This document shows, piece after piece, positions 20,041-29,766 of a stretch of DNA of 32,181 nt. The stretch is from Roridomyces roridus (Eukaryota; Basidiomycota; Agaricomycetes; Agaricales; Mycenaceae), in the NCBI GenBank assembly GCA_029378245.1, contig JARKIF010000296.1, positions 1 through 32,181 on the forward strand, given 5' to 3'. A program made the position numbers and the translations under genes. Below the pieces are notes generated by a model. The model was not told where the DNA came from, did no database searches, and saw only the letters and a list, made by a program, of their open reading frames with translations. Within the stretch, counting starts at the first letter, position 1. The number at the start of each line of letters is the position of its first letter.

Positions 20041-20930
20041 AAAATGGGCGCCAATGTACCAAAATACGGGCCCGTATGCCAGCGGTACATTCAATACGCA
20101 CGCCGCACGCCAAGCTTTTTGGAGGATTCAAAGTACACATAATACCTGTATTAGGTATCGAACTTCAATGGCATCTGAATTGACGGACTTCCGAGTACCG
20201 AACCTTGGGACTCTTCACACGAAATGCTGCAGAACTCGTTGCACTTAGTTCAGCGCTCGGAGGAGCGCCTTGATTTTGGCGAGACAGGGGCACCGGTGTG
20301 ATCGGCGCGGCTTTGGCATCATTCTGTCACTGATCCAATCATTGATGCTCGTCGCTCACTGAGTCAGACCAGACTGTGGCACCATTGCTTGGTCCTTGCA
20401 ACAGATACCTCAAGTCTATCCACCCAAACCTTTCTACACATCGACATCTATGAGAAGGCTCCCCAAGATTCAGAAGTTCAGAACATTGGGGCCGCCGGGG
20501 AGATATCAATATCATGCCTCAAGAAACCTCAAACAAACTCGTCCGATCTGTTCTTGTCTACATTCTATATCAGGCCACTACTCGGTTGCTAGTGGGGTTG
20601 GAGCTGTGGGCACTGCCAGGAGGCCGCCCGGGCGGCACATCTGATTTTTGCGCGTCAATTCGTCCTCGCTGATACTACGCCGATGTCCGGATGCCATCTT
20701 TCGACCACCCTTGGGAATGTGAATACGGAAAGGAGGCAGCTGTGGAACGGCCGCTTCGTAAAGCAGTGCCACGCGCGTACGTGGTAAGTGACCTCATCCC
20801 TTGCACCGGATCTCAAATTAACAACGACAGTCGACAACGAACTGCTGCTAGAACAATCTCAGAAGTCTGTGTAATTAGGTCGGTGAGACTTTCCCCCAAA
20901 GAGTCCCCCGCTCACAGTTCGCAACAAAAA
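20041..20930. repeat. Recurrent upstream block R, copy 4
   Basis: No gene. It shares GGCGCCAATGTACC, CATAATACCTGTATTA, GCGCTCGGAGGA and GGCGAGACAGGGG with the other R copies, and AATTAGGTCGGTGAGACTTT with the region right of the first MITE (about 2620). It shows the unfilled site of that MITE near 20830. Confidence 0.65.
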
Positions 20931-21194
20931 GATACCAAGGTTCACAATTGCACTCATAATCCGTCCTCCAAGTTCACCGTGCTTGATCTTCTGCCTTGCG
21001 GCACAAGAGCACTCCACCACGTCTCCGCGTATGTTGTTGATTTCCCAAAGCTTCTCCCATTTTCCGATTGTCGCTGCAATAATATCATAATGGTTGAATC
21101 AAGGTCGAACAGTGAACACACACACCATGGCTCGTCCTCAAACTCATAGCTGATAATACACCAAGAGGACCGACTCCAGCATTCCCGTTAATAC

Positions 21195-21778
21195 CTACCT
21201 CGCATCCCTCGTGCGACGCATTCCAGCCACCCTCGTCCAGGGCCCAGACTACTGTAGTATTTCGTTCAATTCGTATGGTCACATGTCACAGCCAATTTTT
21301 TATACGGAAAATTTCGTATGTCACAGGGTCACAAGCCAAATTTTCGCTCCGCCGAGCCCTGCCGGTGCGTGCCGCCGCCTGCCGGCGGATCAAATTGCCT
21401 TTTTGGGACGTGCCGGCCGTCACATACGAAAGGTTCCATTCGTATAGAAAGTCACACGTCAAATGTCCATTCGAATTGAACGGAATACTACAGTATGTTT
21501 CCTTCACCTACTTACGTTCTCGCGGATCCGGAAGACCAGGTCACCCACACCGCGGGTGGGTGTGCCTCTGGGACGGAATATTGCGTGGGCAACGCGGTGG
21601 GCGAGTCGCTACCGAGACTGACCCTGCAACGGCGTTTGTTGCTCAGGCTGCGACGACGACTAGCGCGCGCAAGGGCGGGGCAGCGGCTAATGGCTTGAGC
21701 CCCGATGCTACTACGACTCTCTCTCTCACCAACTACTCACCAATACGTTTGCTAAATTCCATTTGGCAGATTAAATGA
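21195..21778 (+). pseudogene. Family B secreted protein copy B3, exons 1-2 lost, MITE inside exon 3
   Basis: Promoter-type sequence (ATGGCTCGTCCTCAAACTCA, about 21125) runs into the end of intron 2 (CATTCCAGCCACCCTCGTCC), so the signal-peptide exon and exon 2 are deleted. Exon 3 then starts like B1, is split at a TA by a 242-bp MITE, and resumes (GTTTCCTTCAC, then DQVTHTAGG-encoding bases near 21535). The stalk ends prematurely and no anchor segment is seen. It converges on A5. Confidence 0.7.
21252..21493. mobile_element. 242-bp MITE with TA target duplication
   Basis: The ends are inverted repeats: CTGTAGTATTTCGTTCAATT at the left and, complemented, CTGTAGTATTCCGTTCAATT at the right. TA flanks both sides (21250-21251, 21494-21495). 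Copies B1 and B2 show the uninterrupted exon (GACTACGTCTC in B1; GAATATGTTTCC in B2). Internal sequence repeats GTCACA and CATACGAA motifs; no coding capacity. Confidence 0.85.
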
Positions 21779-21883
21779 TTCAAGGAAGGCTGATATTTGA
21801 TTCACGAATTGCGTTGAACCTCACATTATTTGTCAAATCGTAAGTAAAAAGTCCTCCCAACCACATTCTACCAAGTCGGTCCT

Positions 21884-22570
21884 TCAGAGGAGATAATACG
21901 CCAGCAAAGGACTGATCAGCATGAAGGTCGAAGCTGAAAGGGTCTGAGCTGAACTGGGCTTGGACTCAGTTGGCTGCGCGGGGGCGTTGCCAGTTGACTG
22001 CGCGGGGGCGTTGCCAGTGGGCTGCGACGAGCCACTGTTGGCCGGGGTGGCGTTGGCAGGGGCACCAGCCTTGCCAGTCACGTCAAGGACCATCTGGGTC
22101 ACAGCAAGCGTGGTCGTCTGTATCTCCTTTCGGATGGGGTCCACCCCCGTGCAGACGGCCTGACCGTTCTGCAGGCCGCAATTAAAGCCGGCGATGTCTG
22201 CAACTTCCGGCTGTCCGCCGGCAACTAGTGTTCCTGGATGATAGTTTTAGTATTGGGTGGGTGGAAGAGTATGTGGGTATGTACCGGCCATGACGGGTGT
22301 GGGGCTGCCGCCTACCGTCGCGATCTCGTTCAGTGCGTATGTAGTATGGCCGTTGGAGTCGACGCCCACGACGGCAGCTTGGATCCCGGTGGGTACGGCG
22401 ACGTTGAAGAATGGGACGGGTATGTTGACTGTGACTAGCTCGGGGGCAGGTGCGGCTGCGACGACTGCAGAGCGCGAGTCAGCGTATGTATACAAATGCG
22501 AAGGAGAGAGAGAAAGCGGACGCTTGGTAGCAGCAGCCAATGCAATAAGGTTGAAAAAAATCCCGACCAT
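21884..22570 (-). CDS. Family A secreted GPI-anchored-type protein (A5), in frame with a 12-residue deletion
   Basis: Exons are 22570-22522, 22464-22285 and 22224-21884; the whole gene reads in one frame. The signal peptide is MVGIFFNLIALAAATK. Exon 2 carries VVGVDSNGHTTYALNE. Exon 3 starts VAGGQPEVAD and continues directly into IAGFNCGLQ, missing the YTLSFTSQGLTL segment of the other copies: 36 bases lost, frame kept. The cysteine pair, stalk (SSQPTGNAPAQSTGNAPAQ) and anchor tail remain. A TATATA box lies at about 22648-22655, 80 bases upstream. The missing strand-like segment may change the fold. Confidence 0.75.
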
Positions 22571-23035
22571 CTAAGAACTAGGAAGTGGAAAGTTGAAAGA
22601 AAGAAGTTGGCGAGGGGTTGTGTTGTGTTACTTTGCGACGAATGTCCTTATATACTCTGCAGCTGACATTTCGTTGCGCTCAGTTCAGCGTTCAGTTCAG
22701 CGCTCATAGGACCGCCTTGAGTTTGGCGAGACAGGGGCCCAGGCAAGTTGTGATCGGCGCGGGTTGGCATCCTTATTAGGCTCATCCACACCAGGATCGA
22801 TTTGAGTATGGAACCCGCGAAGCACCCGCGGTTCAACCGGGTAAACCGTATTGGTTTTGTATTTGCGGGTACGGGTTGGCCTCTCGGCACCGCAAGTACC
22901 CGGACCCGTGACTATCAACCGTGAGAATGGTTGAATGATGGATTGATCGTGTTCAAACTCCTTCTCAATCGCACAACAATCACTCTCATACAGCAAGTAT
23001 ATGTAAGCGAATGGATTATCACGCCCCTCATCCCT
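22571..23035. other. A5 promoter, short R remnant and C1 downstream flank
   Basis: No gene. It holds the A5 TATA box, a short R remnant (GCGCTCATAGGACCGCC near 22696), a stretch rich in ACCCG/CGGGT motifs (about 22810-22908) that can fold back on itself, and the hairpin motif shared by family C 3' flanks (22916-22933). Confidence 0.5.
22916..22933. repeat. CAACC...GGTTG hairpin motif in family C 3' flanks
   Basis: CAACCGTGAGAATGGTTG here, and CAACCGTGGGAATGGTTG at 15604-15621, 18882-18899 and 24172-24189. All four lie in the 3' flank of a family C gene or relic, followed by a GATG(G/A) stretch and CTCCTTCTCAATCGC or a similar sequence. Confidence 0.55.
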
Positions 23036-23703
23036 TCAAAGGAAGTGATAAGCTAACAGAGGACCAACAAGCATTAAAACGCTGCTCCGTCCCGAAACCC
23101 TGGGCGCGCCATTCGGCTTGGTGGAAGTAGAGGAAGCCAACTGTTCAGTCGTGGACCCACTTGCCAGTGCTCCGATGGCACTCGCGGGAGTACCGGTCAG
23201 GGTCGCCGTCACATCCAGCACGAGTTCTCCCAGGGCTTCGGTCGGCGAAACCAAGAGCGAGGTGCCTTGGCACGCAGCAGCATCATCTGTGCCGGTAATT
23301 GTGCAGTCAAAGCCGCCCACGAGGTCGAAGAGCGAGATGGCCAAGGATACGGCGTTGGATGCTGCAGCTATGGTCGCTGAATGGGGTTGGGTGTCTAGTG
23401 AGGATACTAGGATGAGATATGAAAGTACTTACCTGTATCATCTGGGTCGTTTGTGTCCGTGTCGACGATGCGGTACGTCGTTTTACCGTTGTCGACGCCA
23501 ATGATCGCAGCGGGGAGTGGGATGGTGTCGGTAGCATCTGGGGCCAGTACTGTTGGCATGGGTATAGTGACGAGGTTGCCTGGGAGGGCTGCGACCACTG
23601 CGGGGGTTAATGCGTTCAAGTTGAGGTAGTTTCATTATAAGGAGAACAACTGACGGTGCAAAGCTAGCGCTGCGAAGATACCGAAGGTAATGTGGCCGAG
23701 CAT
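23036..23703 (-). CDS. Family C secreted GPI-anchored-type protein (C1), intact
   Basis: Surface protein of unknown function, related to family A. Exons are 23703-23655, 23597-23433 and 23367-23036; all junctions keep frame and occur at the same places and phases as in A genes. The signal peptide is MLGHITFGIFAALALH. Exon 2 has LVAALPGNLVTIPMPTV and AAIIGVDNGKTTY; exon 3 has a cysteine pair (FDCTITG...AACQG), an ELVLDVTATL strand, a Ser/Thr stalk and the hydrophobic tail VLMLVGPLLAYHFL. A TATATA box lies at about 23745 (minus). The stalk is short and lacks the seven-residue repeats. Confidence 0.8.
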
Positions 23704-24330
23704 GGTCAAGCAGGGGAACACATACGCTGCGAGCTTTTATGGTCGTATATAAGCTTCCTGGCGATCCGAGTACAGGGTCGTTGAATCAACGGCGTTTAGC
23801 GCAAAGCGCTGCCAGAGCAAGCGATTCTCCGTCTTGGAACAATTTATTTTGAGCCGAAGAGCCCGACGAGAAGGCGTTCGTGGGTTCAGCTCTGTCTCCC
23901 TCGTCAAGACCGAGTGAATGCCACCGTATAGAGGTTCATTGCGTCCTCCTAGTCCCCCAAGTTGTTCGCCGCCACTGCTGGCATGCGTGTGTGAGCCCGT
24001 ATCGTTTCGGAAAGGGGACTTGCGACACACTCCGAACAACTGCAGCAAGGCCAGCTGAATTCTACTATTTCACTTGACACTTCGTGGATGTTTTTCTCCG
24101 GTATCGCTGTCATTCATCGGGTTCCCCCCGTTGCTCGCATCCGCGCCGCTCGGGCGGGGTTATATATGTATCAACCGTGGGAATGGTTGACTGATGGGTT
24201 GATTGCGTTCGCTGCCGTTCAAAAAAACTCAATGAAATCGCGATTACTTTGGAAATATTATAAGGCAAGTATTAGGAAAACGAACGGATTATCAAGCCCC
24301 TCAGGAACTAGCCCCCATACTCCCATCCCT
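23704..24330. other. C1 promoter and C2 downstream flank
   Basis: No gene. It holds the C1 TATA region and the sequence GTTTCGGAAAGGGGACTTGC (about 24002), repeated upstream of C2 at about 25457, so both C genes share a conserved distal promoter. The left-over frames are not conserved between the two copies. Confidence 0.5.
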
Positions 24331-25065
24331 TCAAAGGAGGTGATACGCCACCAGAGGGCCGACAAGCATGAAAACACTGCTCCTTGCCAAAACCCTAGGC
24401 TCGCCATTCGGCTTGGTGCTGCTCTGTGCCGCGGCAGAGCTACTTGAAGTGGAGGAAGCCGACTGCTCAGTCGCGGAGCTGCCAGTGCTGTTTGGGGTTG
24501 AAGAAGCAGACCCGCTTGCCGGTGTTGCGCTAGCACTCGCACTCGCACTCCCACCGGTCAAGGTCGCCGTCACATCCAACACGACTTCCACGAGAGTTTC
24601 AGTGGGCGAAACTAAGCGCGAGTCACCCTGGCACGCAGCCACACCATTTGCACCGGTAATCGTGCAGTCAAAACCGTCCGTGAGTTGGGGGTTCGAGATG
24701 GTGAAGGCTACGGCGTTGGATGCTGCGGCTAACGTTACTGGATGGGGTCAGGTGTCTGCAGGATAATATAAGTATGATACACAGCGTACATACCTGTATC
24801 GGCCTCGGTTGTGTCCGTGTCGACGATGAGGTATGTTGTTTTGTCGTTGACAGAAGTGTCGACGCCAAGGATCGCGGCGGTGAGTGGGACGGTGCCGGTC
24901 GGCGGTCAAGTACTGTTGGGACAGCTATAGTGACGAGGTTGCCTGGGAGGGCTGCGACGACTGTGTGTAAAATTGCGTTCAGGCTGAGTAGGTTCATTTT
25001 ACAGAGAACAACTGACGGTGAAGAGCTAGCGCCGCGAAGATGCTGAGGGTAATGTGAAGGATCAT
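24331..25065 (-). CDS. Family C secreted GPI-anchored-type protein (C2), one frame break in exon 2
   Basis: Architecture as C1: signal peptide MILHITLSIFAALALH; exon 2 with LVAALPGNLVTIAVPTVL and a GVD-type motif followed by KTTYLIVDTDT; exon 3 starting AAASNAVAFTISN with FDCTITG...AACQG, EVVLDVTATLTGG, a Ser/Ala-rich stalk longer than in C1, and the tail VFMLVGPLVAYHLL. After VPTVLD the sequence is one base short relative to C1 (near 24897-24907), so frame is lost inside exon 2 and regained only by assuming a single indel. It lies head-to-head with the F-box/WD40 gene, about 880 bases apart. Confidence 0.65.
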
Positions 25066-25942
25066 GGTGAAGAAATTGAAGGGGTACACATACGCTGTGA
25101 GCTTCTTGGGCTTTATAGGTTTCCTGGTCATCCGAGTACAGGTCGTGGAATCAACGGCGTATAGACTTCAATGAGCGTTTTCCGTCTTGAAACGATTATT
25201 TTGAACCGAAGAGTCCAGGGTGCTCATGCACAATGCTCTCTAATCGGCAGGTCTCGAAGCACCGTCTAGCAGGCAATGGGTCCAGCTCTGTCGAATAAGT
25301 ACCTCGTCAATGCCGTAAGTAACTGTTGCGTCCTACCTAGCCCGCCAAGTCCGCCGCCACCGACGTGTGATATAACCATCGTGCAGAAACGGAAGACACT
25401 GTGGCGCGAGCCCAGGTGGCGGTGGGTACGGTCACTGCGGTGTCTTGTGCGCCCGTGTTGTTTCGGAAAGGGGACTTGCCACCGTAGTCAGTCGTTCGGC
25501 ATCCCGAACAGCCCAGTCTGTACTTATCATCATCCACCCCCGTCGGAGATGATGAATCGTGGCGGAATCGTTTGTGGCACCTGGCATGTAGAGTAGAAAT
25601 TTGGGATAGTGAGCCATTGCACGTCTCGCAATGGTGGCAATTTCCAGCAAAGAGTGAGCGAGCCGCGGCGGCATCGGTGATGGCGAGTGACTTATAAACA
25701 CCCTCTTTGGGACCACCACCATCTTAGCCTCGCCATCCAAGGCTTCCGACTCTTCCTCATCTACATCCCGGCGCGCGGTCAAGGCTTCTACGCTGCTGCT
25801 ATCCGCGTTTGAAAGGACGAGTTTGTCCCATTAAAGTACGCCTCGGACTTGTGAATCGCCATTGCTACTTCTCAACGGCCTTTATTTCCAGATTATTTAA
25901 CCCTCGGCCAAACCCACCGGACGGGTTACTCTTACACACACC
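25066..25942. promoter_or_regulatory. Divergent intergenic region between C2 and the F-box/WD40 gene
   Basis: No gene. The left part is C2 promoter (shared block near 25457). From about 25800 comes the F-box/WD40 promoter: GCTACTTCTCAACGGCC (25864-25880) and a TATA-like GATTATTTAA (25891-25900) about 45 bases before the ATG. This same promoter is duplicated at 16699 and 19070. Confidence 0.55.
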
Positions 25943-28678
25943 ATGACCTCGCGTCCAAGCGTCGTTTTGCAGCCGTCAGTGAGCACGACAACGTGAGTGT
26001 ACCCCGGACCACCCCTCTGCCACCACCTCTGACCTTCCCTTAGCGTTGTGACGACGACGACGACGACGACGACATATGCTCCGATCCAGCTCCCTCCTTT
26101 GCCGTCTCCCATAGAGCCGACGGACCCCAAGGAGTACCCGCTGTTACACGCGACTTTGCCCAGCAACTTGCGCCAATTCCCGCTGGTTTTCCCCGGAGGA
26201 ACGCGTGCCACGTTCAAGGAGGGCGATGATGAGAATGACGAAGACCAAGAGTCGCGTGGAGAAGGCTGGCGGATGTTACGGCGTGATGACCCGCCCGAGC
26301 CTGTTGTCGGACTGGCGGAAGCCGTGGATCGGTATGGGAAGAAGAGGGCATGGGAGGAGGAGCCACAGTCAAGAAAAAAGCCGCGTCCACCGCCGTCGCC
26401 GCCTGGCTCGCGTCAGGGCTCGCCGTTCGAGCCAGATCTGGCGTTGACCACGTTGCTGACGTTGCCGTCGCTGCTCTCCCACTTTAGTGCCCTTCCGCCT
26501 TCCCTGCAGTCCCATTTCCTCCTCACCCTACTCCGCCATTCACCTCTCCCTGTCCTCCGGACCCTGCATTCAGTTCTCACGCCGACCCTTGCACGCGATT
26601 TTCTCACCCTCCTACCACCCGAACTCGCCTCCCATATTCTCTCCTTTCTGCCTTTTTCCGCCCTCGCTCGTGCTTCACGGGTGTCAAAGTCGTGGCGATC
26701 GCTCATTGACGCCGATCCCCTCGTATGGACGTCCCTCCTGAAATCTTCGGGCATGCACTGGGGCTCCGAAGCCGCCTTTTTGCATGCCCACCGACGTCTA
26801 ACTTACCCACACAAGTCGTTGTTCCAGTCCCGGTACCTTACCCAGGCGCGCTGGTCCTCATCTACGGCACCCACCCACCGCAGTTTCCCCGCCCACGGCA
26901 GCAGCGTCGTCACCTGTCTCGTCCTCTCCAGGGGCCGTGTCATCTCTGCGTCGGACGACCATTCGATTCATGTTTACGATCCACTTGCTGGGGAGCTGCG
27001 TCTCGCGCTTCAGGGGCACGAAGGCGGTGTTTGGGCTCTCGCTGCGACGCGTGACATTCTCGTATCGGGCTCGACCGACCGGACAGTGCGGATTTGGGAC
27101 CTCGTTAGTGGGAGGTGCACACATGTATTTGGTGGGCACACGAGCACAGTTCGGTGTCTTGCGATTGTGCAGCCCGAGTGGGTCGAAATGGAGGATGGGA
27201 GGAGGGAAAAGTGGCCGAAACGCGCTCTGATTGTCACGGGTTCGCGGGACCATACTCTGCGTGTGTGGACGCTACCGCGGTCTGGTGACGCGGGGTATTC
27301 GTGTTTGATGAAGGAGATCCGGATGTGAGTGGTCCTTGAAAATCGCAGTTGGTTGCTGACTGGCTGGATTAGGATACGGATGACAATCCCTATCATCGAC
27401 TTTTCCTGGAGGGTCATGACCATGCCGTCCGCGCGCTTGCTGCCCGCGGCCGTACACTCGTGTCTGGCTCGTACGACTGCACTGTCCGTGTATGGGATCT
27501 CGTGACTGGTGCCTGTCGATGGGTGCTTGTTGGCCATACTCAGAAAGGTGTGTGAATCTCTCATATTACCTCGAGTTACTTTTTTTAACAGTCAATCCTA
27601 GTCTACAGCGTCGTTCTAGATCCGCCACGACATCAAGCATGCTCGGGTTCCATGGACGGTACCGTCCGAATCTGGGATCTCAGGACCGGGCGGTGTGCGC
27701 ATACGTTAACGGGCCACACGTCACTTGTCGGTCTGCTCGGACTTTCACCACGTACGCTCGTCAGCGCTGCGGCAGATTCGACGCTCAGGTGTGGGATCCT
27801 GATTCTGGAGCGCTTTTGCATACGTTGGCAGCGCACACGGGCGCGATCACGTGTTTCCAGCATGATGAATTCAAAGTGCTGAGTGGGAGTGATGGGACGC
27901 TCAAGATGTGGAATTTGCGGGATGGCAGTGTGCAGAGGGATTTGTTGACTGGGATTACGGGTGTTTGGCAGGTTGTGTTTGAAGGGAGGTGGTGTGTTGC
28001 TGCGAGCAATCAGACGCGTGGGGGGACGGTGCAGACTGTTCTTGATGTTTGGGATTTCGCGGAGGAAGGGGAGGATTGGGTTGGGGAGCCGCCTGGGGGA
28101 GTTTATGATGAGAGTGATAGTGGGGCAAGTGAGGACGAGGAAGAGGAAGATGCTGATCGTGGGTCATATGCGTATACGCGCAGGATGGATGTTGACATGG
28201 TGGTGGAGGAGGATGACGATGATGATGTGCAGGAGCAGGCGGACGTGGATGCGATGGACCAGGATTTGCTTGTTCCCCCGTCCGAGGATGGTTCGGGTTC
28301 GGAGCGAGGCAAGGATGTTATCGACGTGGACGAGCCATGTCGGATGATGGAGAGACGGAGGGTGTTCGTTCGTCGAGGTGGGCTCCGCCACCGCCGCCAC
28401 CGCGGGCAGGGTCTTCTCGTCATCATCAGCAACAACAGCAACAGCAGCACAACAACAACAATCTGGATCGGGGAGCAGTGGTACGAGGAGTAGGGCGGAC
28501 GCCGGCGAGTACGACTAGTGCACCTCCGCTGTCACCGGCCCAGCCCGAGGCATCTACGTCTACTTCTACGTCGACAGCCGCTGGCACGACCGCTGGTTGG
28601 AGACGGTCTGCTGCCAATGCGAATGAGGAGGCGCCTACAACACGAACGCGTACGCAACGACGAGGAAGTAGGCGGTGA
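25943..28678 (+). CDS. CDC4: F-box/WD40 protein, Cdc4/Pop1/FBXW7-like SCF substrate receptor, with frame breaks
   Basis: Expected to bind phosphorylated substrates and present them to the SCF (Skp1-cullin-F-box) ubiquitin ligase in cell-cycle control. Start at ATG 25943. Exons: 25943-25992, 26044-27324, 27373-27547, 27602-28678. After a disordered N-terminus (poly-Thr, then acidic and Pro/Arg-rich) comes an F-box (about residues 203-250: LLPPELASHILSFLPFSAL, SKSWRSLI). WD40 repeats follow, about eight blades as in Cdc4: GHEGGVWAL, SGSTDRTVRIWDL, GSRDHTLRVWTL, GHDHAVRALAARG, SGSYDCTVRVWDL, SGSMDGTVRIWDL, VWDPDSGALLHTL and LSGSDGTLKMWNL. The C-terminal region is acidic, then Pro/Gln/Asn-rich. 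The frame breaks at the end of exon 2 (about 27285-27300), near 27787 and near 28335; each needs one extra base, the first two in G runs. Confidence 0.8.
26051..26072 (+). repeat. (ACG)n microsatellite encoding poly-Thr
   Basis: Seven ACG/ACA triplets at the start of exon 2 of the F-box/WD40 gene. Confidence 0.7.
28427..28462 (+). repeat. CAG/CAA triplet run in the F-box/WD40 C-terminus
   Basis: In the third frame (after the break near 28335) the run encodes poly-Gln followed by poly-Asn, a typical disordered tail. In the frame kept from the WD40 domain it reads as Asn/Ser/Thr and stops at 28493. Confidence 0.6.
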
Positions 28679-29766
28679 TTCTTGGTGTTGGTTAGAACGC
28701 TTCGTACGTATATATAATTGGTGCAATCTGTTGTTTATATGTTCACTCCCTACTCCCTACTCTTTCTCTCACTTTTCTTTTGATAATCTTGTTTGGCAGT
28801 TAGCATTGGGAATGGCATACATAGTGGCATGTACGTAGTTTGGTTAGTTTTTCTACATGGGCCGGGGACAAGTCGCAAAAAGGCGGTGTGGAGCGCGGGA
28901 GCCTGAGTTTCCGAGTGGGAAGGGATTGGTAAGTACAAGTAAATTTCAATTGCGCGGAGGATTTGCGGCAAGTAGGAACCAACGCCAACAATCACTCCGT
29001 CAGTCTTGACGTCGACGTTTCCGTTTGTTTCTCGCCAATGGGCTGAAATCCCTCATCCGGCGAGTCAGGAGGGCAAGGAGATCATTGATTCATGGGTAGG
29101 AAAACGGCAAACAGGCAGCGGCTCCCTGGAAATTAAATGGTTCGTGAGATGGACATCCTGTGTGCGTTTTTCGTCTTCAAGTTGTTTTCGCTGTTTTCGA
29201 GATACTTTGCGAGGAAGAGGAAGAGAACCAGCCATAGCAGTCGCAGTCTATGCACCCGCGGATAGGTAAGTAGAGTACTTGAGTAAAAGCGGGAAGGCTT
29301 TTTCGGCATGTGCTTGAAAGTTGATCCCCGTCCCGTCTCACACTTGACCACCCTCGGCGCCATTAGTAGCTGCGGCCCTTCTTTTCATTAATAACGGCCA
29401 TAGAAGTTCGAACACCTGAAGCCACTCACAATTCCCGCACGACGAGTCTAAATCTTAAGTCGAAGTGGAAAGGGCTTGACGATTCCATTGGCTTGAGATT
29501 CAAAACACTGGCATTGGGATTACAATTTGCGTCTATCTTTGTAAGTATGTTCTGCTAGGGTTCTTTGGAGGGCTTGATGGGTACAACAGGTTGGGGTACA
29601 AGAACAACAACAATGCGAGGAAGGAACTGTCCGCATAGACAGGGAGAGCCGGGTAGCGGGGGTAGCGAATGGCGATGCTTTGATGAGATGATCGAAGGAG
29701 ATTGGATGAAAGAAGATTGGATGGACGGGATGAATGGGGTGGACGGAAAGCCGAGGAGTGCATAGC
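28679..29766. other. Intergenic stretch with no recognised gene
   Basis: The 3' regions of the convergent F-box/WD40 and disordered-protein genes. Frames here are short and compositionally odd. A tract rich in GGATGG-type repeats (about 29690-29750) precedes the stop of the minus-strand gene. Confidence 0.4.

Noticed and set aside
19243..20094. Single 283-codon ORF as the A4 protein
   Set aside because: It runs through both introns and lacks the signal peptide; the three-exon structure of the sister genes explains the conserved parts.
22800..22910. tRNA or structured RNA in the ACCCG/CGGGT-rich stretch
   Set aside because: No cloverleaf or conserved tRNA arms could be drawn; it looks like a simple foldback repeat.
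27492..28493. Separate gene starting at 27492 and ending at 28493
   Set aside because: Its first half is out of frame with the WD40 repeats; the second half is the WD40 gene after a frame break.
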